Part shown: one piece after another, positions 17,981 through 29,151 of the stretch
Layout of the letters: the number at the start of each line of letters is the position of its first letter
Numbering within the stretch: the stretch's first letter is position 1
Origin: CAWJMD01 sp963845675
Lineage (GTDB): Bacteria; Actinomycetota; Actinomycetes; Actinomycetales; CAWJMD01
NCBI GenBank assembly: GCA_963845675.1
Contig: CAWJSX010000005.1
Span: 496,001-560,000, forward strand
Reading direction: 5' to 3'
Length of the DNA stretch: 64,000 nucleotides
Position numbers and translations under genes: made by a program
Notes under the pieces: model-generated
Database searches by the model: none
What the model saw: only the letters and a program-made list of their open reading frames with translations
What the model was told of the DNA's origin: nothing

Positions 17981-18154
17981 ATGGGCACCGACGACAAGAT
18001 GAAGAACACCGCGCAGGACCTGACCGGCAAGGCCAAGGAGGCCGCGGGACGCGGAACCGACGACGAGCGTCTCGAGGCCGAGGGTCGCAAGGACCAGCGC
18101 GAGTCCGACCTGAAGCAGGCTGGCGAGAAGGTCAAGGACGCCTTCAAGCACTGA
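17981..18154 (+). CDS. CsbD family protein
   Basis: A 57-aa highly charged, lysine/aspartate-rich helical protein of the CsbD stress family ('DKMKNTAQDLTGKAKEAAGR', then 'EAEGRKDQ'). AGGGGAG lies 5-10 nt before ATG 17981. CsbD proteins are typically general-stress induced; molecular role unknown. Confidence 0.88.
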   Translation: MGTDDKMKNTAQDLTGKAKEAAGRGTDDERLEAEGRKDQRESDLKQAGEKVKDAFKH

Positions 18155-18305
18155 CCTCGTGGCGCGCCGTGGCGCGCCGCCTCCGCGGGTCCGGACCGCA
18201 GGGTCCGGGCCCGCGTCGCGCCTCCCGGGTCACACGGGTCACCCTGGGCCACACTGGCCGGACGGCGGAGGCACCGGACGGGACCGGGTCGACAGGACGG
18301 TGACG

Positions 18306-19702
18306 ATGACGGCGGACGTGGTCTACCTCGTGGTCGGCGATCGGGCTGCTGCTCGCCGTCGTCCTGCCCACCGCCCTGAGCCGAGCGTGGCTCTCCGCGC
18401 CGATCGTGCTCGTCGCGGTGGGGCGCTGGTCGGCTTCCTGCCGATCCCGGACGCCTTCAACGTCTCCCCGGTCGAGCACCGCGCGGTCACCGAGCACCTC
18501 ACGGAGCTGGTCGTGATCGTGGCGCTGATGGGGGTCGGCCTGGCGCTGGACCGTCCGCTGTCGTGGCGCGACCCTGTCCAGCTTCCGACGCTGGGGCGTC
18601 ACGTGGAGGCTGCTGGCGGTCGGCATGCCGCTGGCGATCGCGGCCGGCGCGCTGCTCGGCTGGTGGGTGATGGGCCTGGCGCCGGCGGCCGCACTCCTGC
18701 TCGCTGCGGCGCTGGCCCCGACCGACCCGGTCCTGGCGGCCGACGTGCAGGTCTCGGGTCCGGCGACGGCTGCACCCGCCGACGGTGCCGACAGGGCGCC
18801 GAGGCCGGGAGGACGACGCGGCCGGTGAGGACGACGCGGCAGCGAGGACGGCATCCACCCCGAGGAGGTCGACGAGCAGGACGAGGTCCGCTTCGCGCTG
18901 ACCAGCGAGGCGGGGCTCAACGACGGACTGGCCTTCCCGTTCGTCTACGCGGCGATCCTCGCAGCCACCGCCGGCTCGGTCGTGGAGTGGGGTCCGCGGT
19001 GGCTCGCCTGGGAGCTGGTCGGAAAGACCGTCGTCGGGGTGGTCGTCGGTGTCGCGGTCGGCTGGTCGCTCGCCCGCCTGGCGTTCCGCTCGTCACGGCG
19101 AGAGCTCCGGATGGCCGAGACCGGGGAGCCGCTCCTCGCCGTCGCGGCCACGCTGCTCGCGTACGGGGTGGCCGAGCTGGTGCACGGCTGGGGGTTCGTC
19201 GCGGTCTTCGTGTGCGCCATGACGATCCGTTCGGCGGAGCGGACCGACCGCTACCACGCGATGATGCACGGCGTCGTGGACCGCCTCGAACGATTGCTCA
19301 CGCTCGTCCTGCTCCTGCTGCTCGGGGTGGCGCTCACCGACGGGCTCCTGGCCGACCTGCGCTGGCCGGGGGTGCTCGTCGCGGTCCTGCTGGTCTTCGT
19401 GGTGCGGCCCGCCACGGCCTGGATCAGCCTGCTGCCGGGGTCGCGCGACTGCGACCGACCTGCCCGGCACGGGTCTGGGCCGGCGCGAGCGCGCGATCGT
19501 GTCCGCGTTCGGGGTGCGCGGCATCGGCTCGGTGTACTACCTGGCCTACGCCACCGGGGTGGCGGACTTCGGGGACTCGCGTCCGCTCTGGTCGACGGTC
19601 GCCTTCACCGTCGTGCTCTCGGTCGTCGTGCACGGCGTCAGCGTGACGCCTGCGATGGCCTGGCTCGAGACGGCGCCGGGAGGTGCTCGCCGCACGGCGT
19701 GA
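18306..19702 (+). CDS. CPA1-type cation/proton antiporter (NhaP-like; frameshifted in this sequence)
   Basis: Multi-TM monovalent cation:proton antiporter. Family blocks are 'LTELVVIVALMGVGLALDRP', 'AAALAPTDPVLAADVQVS' (the TDP ion site), 'LTSEAGLNDGLAFPFV' and the late 'SAFGVRGIGSVYYLAYA'. A hydrophilic acidic insert (about 18780-18860) follows the TDP block. At least four indels break the frame (near 18346, 18421, 18577 and 19445), plus probably one in the acidic insert. The start is taken as ATG 18306; GTG 18300 is also possible. Confidence 0.82.
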
Positions 19703-19752
19703 CGAGGCGGCGGTTAGGCAGACCTGAGCGGCGGGTCGGGTGGTCGCGTGCG

Positions 19753-19790
19753 TAGACTCGATCCGGCTGAGTTCGTGAACCAGTTCACAA
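19753..19790 (+). promoter_or_regulatory. promoter with Rex-like operator upstream of the GGR/nuo genes
   Basis: TAGACT at 19753-19758 is a likely -10 box. Just downstream, 19773-19790 reads TCGTGAACCAGTTCACAA, matching the Rex consensus TTGTGAA-N4-TTCACAA with one mismatch and containing a perfect 6+2+6 palindrome. Rex senses the NADH/NAD ratio and represses respiratory genes in actinobacteria. The placement is consistent with repression of the reductase gene and possibly of nuo. Confidence 0.65.
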
Positions 19791-19835
19791 GCGAACGACG
19801 CGCCACGACGCAAGCGCAGGAGCGAGGAGTCGACG

Positions 19836-21150
19836 ATGGCCAGTTCCCCGCCGCACAAGGACGCCGACGTCATCGTCGTCGGCGCCGGTCCCGCCGGCTC
19901 GACCGCGGCCCACTACCTGGCCCGCGCCGGCCTGGACGTGCTGGTGCTGGAGAAGACCGCGTTCCCGCGCGAGAAGGTGTGCGGCGACGGCCTGACGCCG
20001 CGGGCGGTGCGCGAGCTGGTGACGATGGGTGTGCCCGACCGGCGAGGAGGACGGCTGGATCCGCAACCAGGGGCTGCGCATCATCGGCGGCGGGATGCGG
20101 CTCGAGCTGCCCTGGCCCGACCTGGCGAGCTTCCCCGACTACGGCCTGGTCCGTCCGCGCCTCGACTTCGACGACGTGCTGGCGCGCCACGCGCAGAAGT
20201 CGGGCGCACGGATCCGTCAGCAGATGAACGTGACTGGGCCCGGTCTTCGACCCGGACGACGCGGGCAGCGACCCGCGGGTGGTCGGCGTCCGCGCCCGCC
20301 CGGTCGACGAGCAGGGCCGGCGGACCGGTGACGAGGAGACGTTCCACGCCCCGGTCGTCCTCGCCGCCGACGGCGTCTCCGCCCGGCTCGCGCTCTCGCT
20401 GGGCATGCACAAGCGGGACGACCGTCCGCTCGGCGTGGCCGTCCGCACGTACTTCACGAGCCCTCGGCACGACGACGACTGGCTCGAGAGCTGGCTCGAG
20501 CTGTGGGACGGCGAGCCGGGACGGTCGAACCTGCTACCCGGCTACGGCTGGGTCTTCGGCGTCGGTGACGGGACCTCGAACGTCGGGCTCGGCATCCTCA
20601 ACTCGTCCGACGCCTTCGGCAAGGTCGACTACAAGGAGCTGCTGCACCGCTGGGTCTCGACGATGCCGCCCGAGTGGCAGTACACGCCCGAGCACCAGGT
20701 CGGCGAGGTGCGCGGGGCCGCGCTGCCGATGGGCTTCAACCGCACGCCGCACTACCACCGCGGCGTGCTGCTGCTCGGTGACGCCGGCGGCATGGTCAAC
20801 CCGTTCAACGGCGAGGGCATCGCCTACGCGATGGAGTCGGCGCGTCTGGCTGCCGACGTCGTCGTGCAGGCCCTCGCCGCGTCCCGACGCGGCCTCCCGC
20901 GAGCGGGCGCTGCAGGCCTACCCGCAGGTCATGAAGGACGCGCTCGGCGGGCTACTACACGCTCGGCCGCGTGTTCGTGAAGCTGATCGGCAACCCCAAG
21001 GTGATGCAGCTCGCCACGACCTACGGCCTGCCCCGGCCGCTGCTGATGAAGTTCACCCTGAAGATGCTGGCGAACCTGTCGGACCCCCGTGGCGGCGACG
21101 CGCTCGACCGCGTGGTGAACGGCCTGTCGCGGATGGCGCCGGCGGCATGA
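19836..21150 (+). CDS. geranylgeranyl reductase family FAD enzyme, MenJ-like (frameshifted in this sequence)
   Basis: FAD-dependent reductase. The Rossmann motif 'VIVVGAGPAGSTAAHYLARAG' is at residues 11-31, then 'PREKVCGDGLTPRAV', 'ADGVSARLA' and the second FAD motif 'LLLGDAGGMVNPFNGEGIAYAMES'. Four insertions split it: CCC at 20034-20036 and 20239-20241, near 20889, and near 20951. Its position between menG and nuo, with a polyprenyl synthase beyond, favours reduction of a menaquinone isoprenyl unit, as by mycobacterial MenJ, over chlorophyll or archaeal lipids. GAGCGAGGAG precedes ATG 19836. Confidence 0.85.
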
Positions 21151-21193
21151 GCGTGTCGACGGACGCGGGTCGGGACGTGATGTGGGCCACCCC

Positions 21194-21199
21194 TAGGAT
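21194..21199 (+). promoter_or_regulatory. possible -10 box of the nuo operon
   Basis: TAGGAT in the 110-bp gap between the reductase gene and nuoA, about 60 bp before the nuoA GTG. No clear -35 is visible. Read-through from the upstream promoter is also possible. Confidence 0.35.
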
Positions 21200-21260
21200 G
21201 GGCCGCGCTTCGATCGCACCATGACGTGCCCGCCGCTGACCAGAGGGGAGTGAGTCGGTC

Positions 21261-21634
21261 GTGAACGACTCCTTCAACCCGTACGTCCCGATCCTCGTGA
21301 TGTTCGGCCTGTCCTTCGGGTTCGTCGTCTTCTCCCTGACCGCGAACGCCCTGGCCGGCCCGAAGCGGTACAACCGGGCCAAGCTCGACGCGTACGAGTG
21401 CGGCGTCGAGCCCACGCCGCACGCGGTCGGTGGCGGACGGTTCCCGGTGAAGTACTACCTGGTCGCGATGACGTTCATCGTCTTCGACATCGAGGTCGTC
21501 TTCCTCTATCCCGTGGGCGGTCGCCTTCGGCGAGCTCGCCCTGTTCGGGCTGGTCGCCATGCTCGGCTTCCTGTTCCTCATCACCGTTCCCGTTCGTCTA
21601 CGAGTGGCGCAGGGGTGGTCTCGAGTGGGACTGA
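21261..21634 (+). CDS. nuoA: NADH-quinone oxidoreductase subunit A (frameshifted in this sequence)
   Basis: Three-TM membrane subunit of complex I with the conserved loop 'YECGVEP' and 'FIVFDIEVVFLYPWA'. Extra Cs at 21510-21512 and 21589-21591 (CCG read as CCCG) break the last TM. Removing them gives a normal C-terminus 'FVYEWRRGGLEWD' at TGA 21632-21634. GTG 21261 follows GAGGGGAG. First gene of the 14-gene operon. Confidence 0.92.
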
Positions 21635-21677
21635 GCACGATAGGCCGCGCACGCAGCGACGATCGAGGAGGCGCTAG

Positions 21678-22229
<552 letters not shown>

Positions 22230-22233
<4 letters not shown>

Positions 22234-23124
22234 CCGGCACCTCGGGCGACGGGCCCGTCGACGACGGGACGCGTGAGCAGGTCGCCGACAAGAACGCCGT
22301 CGACAAGGGCGGGGAGGACGCGACACCCGCACAGCAGGCCGCTGCGGTGCCGCAGGCGGGCGCCCCGGCCAACCACCCCGAGGCCGCGACGACCGCTCCG
22401 CCGGCGGCCGAGGTGATGTCGACGCACGTGGCTCCGGTGAGCACCGCTGACGTGATCGCCACCGGCACAGGCATGTTCGGCGTCGCCGGCTCGGGGACAC
22501 GTCGGGCTACGGCGGGCTCCAGACGGCGGTCGTGATGCCCGGCGCGACGGCCCGCCCCTATGGCGACTGGTTCGACGAGGCCGCCGACGTGCTCGCCGAG
22601 GTGCTGGGTGAGGCGACGAGGGCAGCGGCGAGGCCGGGCCTGGCTGGGACGCCGCGATCGAGAAGGTCGTCGTCGACCGCGGGCAGCTCACGCTGTTCGT
22701 CCGCCGCGAGCACCTGCCGCGCGTCGCCCGCGCGCTGCGCGACGACGCCGACCTGCGCTTCGAGATGTGCCTGGGCGTGAGCGGGGTGCACTACCCCGAC
22801 GAGACGGGTCGCGAGCTGCACGCCGTCTACCCGCTGCTGTCGATCACGCACAACCGGCGGCTGCGGCTCGAGGTCGTGTGCCCCGACTCGGACCCTCACA
22901 TCCCGTCGATCGTCGAGACCTACCCCGGCAACGACTGGCACGAGCGCGAGGCCTGGGACTTCTTCGGGATCGTCTTCGACGGCCACCCGGCGCTGACCCG
23001 CATCCAGATGCCGGACGACTGGCCGGGCCACCCTCAGCGCAAGGACTACCCGCTCGGCGGGATCCCGGTGGAGTACAAGGGCGCGACGATCCCGCCGCCC
23101 GACGTCCGCAGGCAGTACCGATGA
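22230..23124 (+). CDS. nuoC: NADH-quinone oxidoreductase subunit C (two frameshifts)
   Basis: 30-kDa peripheral-arm subunit. The C-terminal core shows the family signature 'EREAWDFFGIVFDGHP' and 'KDYPLGGIPVEYKG'. About 90 N-terminal residues form an Ala/Pro/Asp-rich low-complexity extension before 'GMFGV'. Two apparent one-base deletions (a G missing near 22494 and near 22612) distinguish it from most broken genes here, which have insertions. Confidence 0.9.
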
Positions 23125-23158
23125 ACGGCACGACGACAACCGGTCGAGGGAGGACGGC

Positions 23159-24475
23159 ATGAGCGCACCGACGTCCCACGAGGGTCGTGTCTTCACGGCC
23201 GAGGGCGGCGACTGGCAGGCGATCGCCGAGGAGGCGGTCGAGCTCCAGGAGGAGCGGATCGTCGTCAACATGGGCCCGCAGCACCCGTCGACGCACGGCG
23301 TCCTCCGGCTCATCCTCGAGATCGACGGCGAGACGGTGACCGAGGCCCGCTGCGGCATCGGCTACCTGCACACGGGCATCGAGAAGAACATGGAGTTCCG
23401 GACGTGGACGCAGGGGGTCACGTTCTGCACGCGGATGGACTACCTGACGCCCCTCATCAACGAGACCGCCTTCTGCCTCGGCGTGGAGCAGCTGCTCGGC
23501 GTGACCGACGACGTGCCGGAGCGCGCCACGGTCATCCGCGTGATGATGATGGAGCTGCAGCGGGTCTCGTCGCACCTGGTCTTCCTGGCCACGGGCGGCA
23601 TGGAGATCGGCTCGACCACGATGATGACCAACGGGTTCGGAGCCCGTGAGGTCGTCCTCAAGCTCCTCGAGATGATCACGGGCCTTCGCATGAACCACGC
23701 CTACATCCGCCCCGGCGGTCTGGCACAGGACATCCCGCCCGGTGCGCTCGACAGCGTGCGCGAGGCCATCCCCGAGCTCCACCGCTACATCCACGACCTC
23801 GAGCTGCTCGCCAACGAGAACCCTGTCGTCAAGGCCCGTCTGGTCGACGTCGGCTACCTCGACCTCGCCGGGTGCATGTCCCTGGGCATGACCGGCCCGA
23901 TCCTCCGGGCGACCGGCCTGCCCTACGACCTGCGCAAGGCCCAGCCGTACTGCGGGTACGAGACGTACGACTTCGACATCCCCACGCGGGACTCCTGCGA
24001 CGCCTACGGGCGGTTCAGGATCCGCGTGGACGAGATGTACGAGTCGCTGCGGATCGTCGCCCAGTGCGCGGACCGGCTGCAGGCGATGGCGCCCGGTCCC
24101 GTGATGGTGGCCGACCGCAAGATCGCGTGGCCGGCGCAGCTGGCGCTCGGCGGCGACGGCATGGGTAACAGCCTCGACCACATCCGGCAGATCATGGGCT
24201 CGTCGATGGAGGCCCTGATCCACCACTTCAAGCTGGTCACCGAGGGCTTCCGGGTGCCGGCCGGCCAGGTCTACACGGCCGTCGAGTCGGCCAAGGGCGA
24301 GCTCGGCGTGCACCTGGTGTCGGACGGCGGCACCAAGCCGTTCCGCGCGCACTTCCGCGACCCCTCGTTCAACAACCTCCAGGCCGTCGCCGCGATGTGC
24401 GAGGGCGGCTCCGTCGCCGACGTCATCGTCGCGGTGGCCTCGATCGACCCGGTGATGGGAGGCGTGGACCGCTGA
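23159..24475 (+). CDS. nuoD: NADH-quinone oxidoreductase subunit D
   Basis: 49-kDa subunit of 438 aa lining the quinone chamber with NuoB. 'NMGPQHPSTHGVLRL' carries the quinone-site histidine, followed by 'CGIGYLHTGIEKNMEFRTW' and the C-terminal 'DPVMGGVDR'. GAGGGAGG precedes ATG 23159. Intact over 1.3 kb although both neighbours are broken. Confidence 0.96.
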   Translation: MSAPTSHEGRVFTAEGGDWQAIAEEAVELQEERIVVNMGPQHPSTHGVLRLILEIDGETVTEARCGIGYLHTGIEKNMEFRTWTQGVTFCTRMDYLTPLINETAFCLGVEQLLGVTDDVPERATVIRVMMMELQRVSSHLVFLATGGMEIGSTTMMTNGFGAREVVLKLLEMITGLRMNHAYIRPGGLAQDIPPGALDSVREAIPELHRYIHDLELLANENPVVKARLVDVGYLDLAGCMSLGMTGPILRATGLPYDLRKAQPYCGYETYDFDIPTRDSCDAYGRFRIRVDEMYESLRIVAQCADRLQAMAPGPVMVADRKIAWPAQLALGGDGMGNSLDHIRQIMGSSMEALIHHFKLVTEGFRVPAGQVYTAVESAKGELGVHLVSDGGTKPFRAHFRDPSFNNLQAVAAMCEGGSVADVIVAVASIDPVMGGVDR

Positions 24476-25176
24476 TGGCCCTCGACCCGCAGGTGCGCGA
24501 GCGGCTGGTCGCCGACGCGCAGACGATCATCGCCCGCTACCCCGAGCCCCGCTCGGCCCTGCTGCCGATGCTGCACCTCGTGCAGTCGGAGGAGGGCTAC
24601 GTCAGCCCCGACGGAATCACGCTGTGCGCCGAGGTGCTCGGGCTGACCGCCGCAGAGGTGTCGGCGGTCGCGACGTTCTACACGCAGTACAAGCGGCGGC
24701 CCGAACGGTGAGTACACGGTCGGGGTCTGCATCAACACGCTGTGCGCGGTGATGGGCGGCGACGAGATCTACCGCTCCCTGTCCGACCACCTCGAGGTCG
24801 AGCACGACGAGACGACCGAGGACGGCAGGATCACCCTCGAGCGCATCGAGTGCAACGCGGCGTGCGACTACGCGCCGGTGATGATGGTGAACTGGGAGTT
24901 CTTCGACAACCAGACGCCGTCGTCGGCCCGGGAGGTCGTCGACGCACTCTGACCGCGGGACGTGACGTCACCCCCACCCGGGGCGCGGCCAGGGTCTGCA
25001 CGTTCAAGGAGACCTCGCGCGTGCTGGCAGGCTTCAACGACGGTCGTGCGGACGAGGGCGTGGGCGCAGGGCCCGCGAGCCTCGAGGGTGTGCGTCTGGC
25101 ACGTGAGAAGCGCTGGTCCGCACCGGGTCGCGAGCCGCTGGGGCCGCGTCACTCCTCGGGGACGGATGAGGGCTGA
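24475..25176 (+). CDS. nuoE: NADH-quinone oxidoreductase subunit E (two frameshifts)
   Basis: 24-kDa subunit with a 2Fe-2S thioredoxin-like fold. Cluster ligands lie in 'GVCINTLCAVMGG' and 'IECNAACDYAPVMMVN'. An extra C at 24700-24702 shifts the frame before the first ligand. The apparent stop at 24950-24952 follows a likely deletion, since the coding pattern ('GRDVTPTRGAARVC...LAGFNDGRADEG') continues as a C-terminal extension to TGA 25174-25176, which overlaps nuoF. Confidence 0.87.
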
Positions 25177-26484
25177 TGACCACGCTGACACCGATCCTGA
25201 CGGACATCTGGGACGCGGACCGACCCTGGACGCTCGAGACTTACGCCTCGCGGGGCGGGTACGACGGACTTCGTCAGGCCCTGGGGCGCACCCCCGAGGA
25301 CATCATCACCGCGGTCAAGGACTCGGGCCTGCGCGGGCGCGGCGGGGCAGGCTTCCCGACCGGCATGAAGTGGGGCTTCCTGCCGAAGCCTGACGGCGGT
25401 CCCCGCTACCTCGTGGTGAACGCGGACGAGTCCGAGCCGGGCACCTGCAAGGACACGCCCCTCATGCTCGCCAACCCCCACGTGCTGGTGGAGGGGGTGG
25501 CGATCACGTCGTACGCGATCGGGTGCCACCACGCCTTCATCTACCTGCGTGGTGAGCTCGTCCACGTGTACCGGCGGCTGCTCAAGGCGGTCGACGACGC
25601 CTACGCCGCGGGGCATCTCGGCACGAACGTCCACGGGTCGGGGTTCGACCTCGACGTCACCGTGCACGCCGGCGCCGGCGCGTACATCTGCGGTGAGGAG
25701 ACGGCGCTGCTCGACTCGCTCGAGGGCCGTCGCGGGCAGCCTCGCCTCAAGCCGCCGTTCCCGGCGGTCGCCGGGCTGTACGCGCGCCCGACCGTCGTGA
25801 ACAACGTCGAGTCGATCGCGTCGGTCCCGTCGATCATCACCGAGGGCGACGAGTGGTTCTCGTCGATGGGCACGCCCAAGTCGACCGGCTACGGGCTGTT
25901 CTCGCTGTCGGGCCACGTGACGCGGCCGGGGCAGTACGAGGCCCCGCTGGGCATCACGCTGCGCGAGCTGCTCGACATGGCCGGTGGCGTGCGTGAGGGA
26001 CACGAGCTGAAGTTCTGGACCCCGGGCGGCTCCTCGACCCCGATCTTCACGGCCGAGCACCTCGACGTCCCCCTCGACTTCGAGTCGGTCGGCAGCGCGG
26101 GCTCGATGCTCGGTACCCGGGCGCTGCAGATCTTCGACGAGACGACGTCGGTCGTGCGAGCGGTGCTGCGCTGGACCGAGTTCTACGCCCACGAGTCCTG
26201 CGGCAAGTGCACGCCCGTGCCGTGAGGGCACGTACTGGATGAAGCAGGTGCTCCGCCGCATCGAGGCGGGCAAGGGGACGGCCGAGGACATCGACACGCT
26301 GCTCGACACCTGCGACAACATCCTCGGGCGCTCGTTCTGCGCTCTCGGCGACGGGGCGACGAGCCCGGTCTCCAGCGCCATCCAGTACTTCCGGTCGGAG
26401 TTCGAGGCCGGGATGCACACGCCCGCGTGGGAGCTCTACCCCTACGCCCAGTCCACCTGCTTCGCGGAGGTCGATGCGCGATGA
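25176..26484 (+). CDS. nuoF: NADH-quinone oxidoreductase subunit F (one frameshift)
   Basis: 51-kDa NADH-oxidising subunit. The FMN/NADH motif is 'GLRGRGGAGFPTGMKWGF', then 'GAGAYICGEETALLDSLEG'. The 4Fe-4S N3 ligands are in 'ESCGKCTPCREGT' near 26197-26235. An extra C at 26214-26216 creates a false stop at 26223-26225. Restored length about 436 aa, with the stop overlapping the nuoG ATG. Confidence 0.94.
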
Positions 26485-29151
26485 CCGTGACCGCCGGAAA
26501 CAGCGGCGCCGTCGCGCCCGCACAGGACCTGGTGACCGCCACGATCGACGGAGCGCGGTCTCCGTGCCGAAGGGCACGCTGGTGATCCGCGCCGCCGAGC
26601 AGATCGGCGTGCACGTCCCGCGCTTCTGCGACCACCCCCTCCTGGACCCGGTCGGCGCCTGCCGGCAGTGCCTGGTCGAGATCGCGACCCCCGGGACCGG
26701 ACGGCGAGCTGAGGTCGATGCCCAAGCCGCAGCCGGCCTGCGTGATCGAGCTGACCGAGGGCATGCAGGTCAAGACGCAGGCGTCCTCCGCCGTCGCCGA
26801 GAAGGCGCAGCACGGCGTGATGGAGTTCCTGCTCGTCAACCACCCGCTCGACTGCCCGGTGTGCGACAAGGGCGGCGAGTGCCCCCTGCAGAACCAGGCG
26901 ATGAGCGACGGACGGGCGACCAGCCGGTTCGTCGACGTGAAGCGCACGTTCCCCAAGCCGATCAAGATCAGCACCCAGGTGCTGCTCGACCGTGAGCGGT
27001 GCATCCTGTGCCAGCGCTGCACGCGCTTCTCGGCCGAGATCGCCGGCGACCCCTTCATCGACCTGCAGCAGCGCGGCGTCATGCAGCAGATCGGCACGTT
27101 CTCGCCCGGGCGTGCTCGGAATCGCGACACGCGGCGAGCAGATGCTCGACGAGTCGGGTGAGCCGTTCGCCAGCTACTTCTCCGGCAACACGATCCAGAT
27201 CTGCCCGGTCGGCGCGCTGACGAGCGCCGCGTACCGCTTCCGCTCCCGTCCGTTCGACCTCGTGTCGTCGCCCGGTGTCTGCGAGCACTGCGCCGACGGC
27301 TGCGCGATCCGCGTCGACCACCGTCGCGGCTCGGTGCTGCGCCGACTGGCGGCCGATGACGCGGCGGTGAACGAGGAGTGGAACTGCGACAAGGGACGTT
27401 TCGCATTCCACTGGTCCGACGGGCACCGACCGCCTCACGCACCCGCTGGTGCGCGGCGAGGACGGCGAGCTGGAGCCGGCCAGCTGGCCCGTCGCACTCG
27501 AGCTCGCCGCCCGCGGTCTGGCCGCGGCGCGCGACGGCGAGCTCGGCGAGCTCGGTGGTGTCACGCAGCACGCCCGCGGCGTCGGCCGTGCTGGTCGGCG
27601 GCAGCGCGACCGTCGAGGACTCTTACGCCTACAGCAAGTTCGCCCGCACGGTGTTGGGCACCAACGACATCGACCATCGCATGCGTCCGCAGTCGCCGGA
27701 GGAGGAGCACTTCCTCGCGCACCACGTCGCAGGCCGCTCCATCGCGTCCCCGGACGACCGTCACGTACGCGGACGTCGAGCGCGCACCGGCCGTGCTGCT
27801 CGTCGGGCTGGAGCCCGAGGAGGAGTCGCCCATCCTCTTCCTGCGGCTGCGCAAGGCCGTGCGCAAGCACGGCACCGCGGTGACGCTCGGTGGCGCCGTT
27901 CGCCACGCGTGGCCTGACGAAGCTGTCGGGCGACCCTGCTTCCGGCGGCGCCGGGTACCGAGGCCGAGATGCTGCACGCCATGGTCGTGTCGACGGCCGA
28001 CGGACGAGCAGGCGCCGGAGCCTGTGCACGCCGCGGCAGAGTCGCTGCGGAACGACGGGGCGGTCGTGCTGGTGGGCGAGCGCATGGCGTCCGTGCCCGG
28101 GGCCCTCAGCGCCGCGCTGACCCTCGCCAGGACCACCGGGGCCCGGCTGGCGTGGGTCCCTCGCCGTGCCGGCGAGCGCGGTGGCGTCGAGGCGGGCACG
28201 CTGCCCGGGCTGCTGCCCGGAGGTCGCCCGGTCGAGGACGCCTCCGCCCGCGTCGATGTCGCGGCCGTCCTGGGGTGTGGAGTCGCTGCCGCGGTGCCGG
28301 TCGCGACCTGGGCGGCGATCCTCGCCGACACCGAGGCCGGCCAGGTCGGCGGCGTGCTCGTGGCCGGTGTCGACCTCGACGACCTGCCGGACCCCGAGCA
28401 GGCACGTCGGGCGCTGCGCACGGCGCCCTTCGTGGTGAGCCTCGAGGTGCGGTCCAGCAGCGTCACCGAGCTCGCCGACGTCGTGCTGCCGGTCGCTCCC
28501 GTGGCGGAGAAGTCGGGCTCCTTCCTCACGTGGGAGGGACGCTGGCGCACGTTCGACGCGGCCCTCGACTCGGGCGCGATGACGGACGGCCGCGTGCTGC
28601 ACGCCCTCGCCGACCAGCTCGACGTCGACCTCGGCCTGCCGGACGCCGCGTCGGCACGCGCCGAGCTCGCCGAGCTGGGCGCGTGGGAGGGCTCGCGTCC
28701 CGCCGCTCCGAGCCTGCCGGCCGGTGAGCCGCCGTCGCCCGCCGCCGGCGAGGCCGTGCTCGCGACGTGGGACCTCATGCTCGGCGCAGGCCGCGGCCAG
28801 GACGGTGAGCCCTACCTGGCCGGCACCGCCCACCGTGCGCACGCCCGACTGAGCGCGGGCACCGCCGCGGCCGCGGGCATCCACTGGGACGAGGCCGCCG
28901 TGGCAGCCGGGCACCCTGGCCCGACGGTGAGGGTGAGCACGTCGGCCGGGTCGCTCACGCTGCCGCTCGTCGTCACCGACATGCCCGACCACACGGTGTG
29001 GCTGCCAACCAACAGCCAGGGCTGCGCCGTCCGTGCCACCCTGCACGCCGTGAGCGGTGCCGTGGTCCGCCTGACCCCGGGCCTGCCGGACGGCGTGGAC
29101 GGCGTCGCGGTGACCACCACCGGACAGACCCGCGAAGGGAACCCCTCGTGA
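26481..29151 (+). CDS. nuoG: NADH-quinone oxidoreductase subunit G (nine frameshifts in this sequence)
   Basis: Largest peripheral-arm subunit. The 2Fe-2S ferredoxin domain shows 'HPLLDPVGACRQCLVEI', then the 'HPLDCPVCDKGGECPLQ' and 'CILCQRCTRF' cluster motifs, 'QICPVGALTS', and the molybdopterin-oxidoreductase-like domain 'CEHCADGCAIRVD'. One deletion (near 26553) and eight insertions (near 26708, 27105, 27424, 27575, 27762, 27898, 27933 and 27997) are inferred. From about 28000 to TGA 29149-29151 it is uninterrupted. Confidence 0.9.

Noticed and set aside
17763..18002. Repeat protein encoded by the 42-bp units (14-residue period)
   Set aside because: Periodicity follows automatically from 42 being a multiple of 3. 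The frame has no ribosome-binding site and runs over the CsbD start.
23121..23162. 13-codon gene between nuoC and nuoD
   Set aside because: It is low-complexity (Thr/Gly/Arg) and overlaps both neighbours. It may be a leader or misframed nuoD N-terminus, but nothing supports a separate protein.
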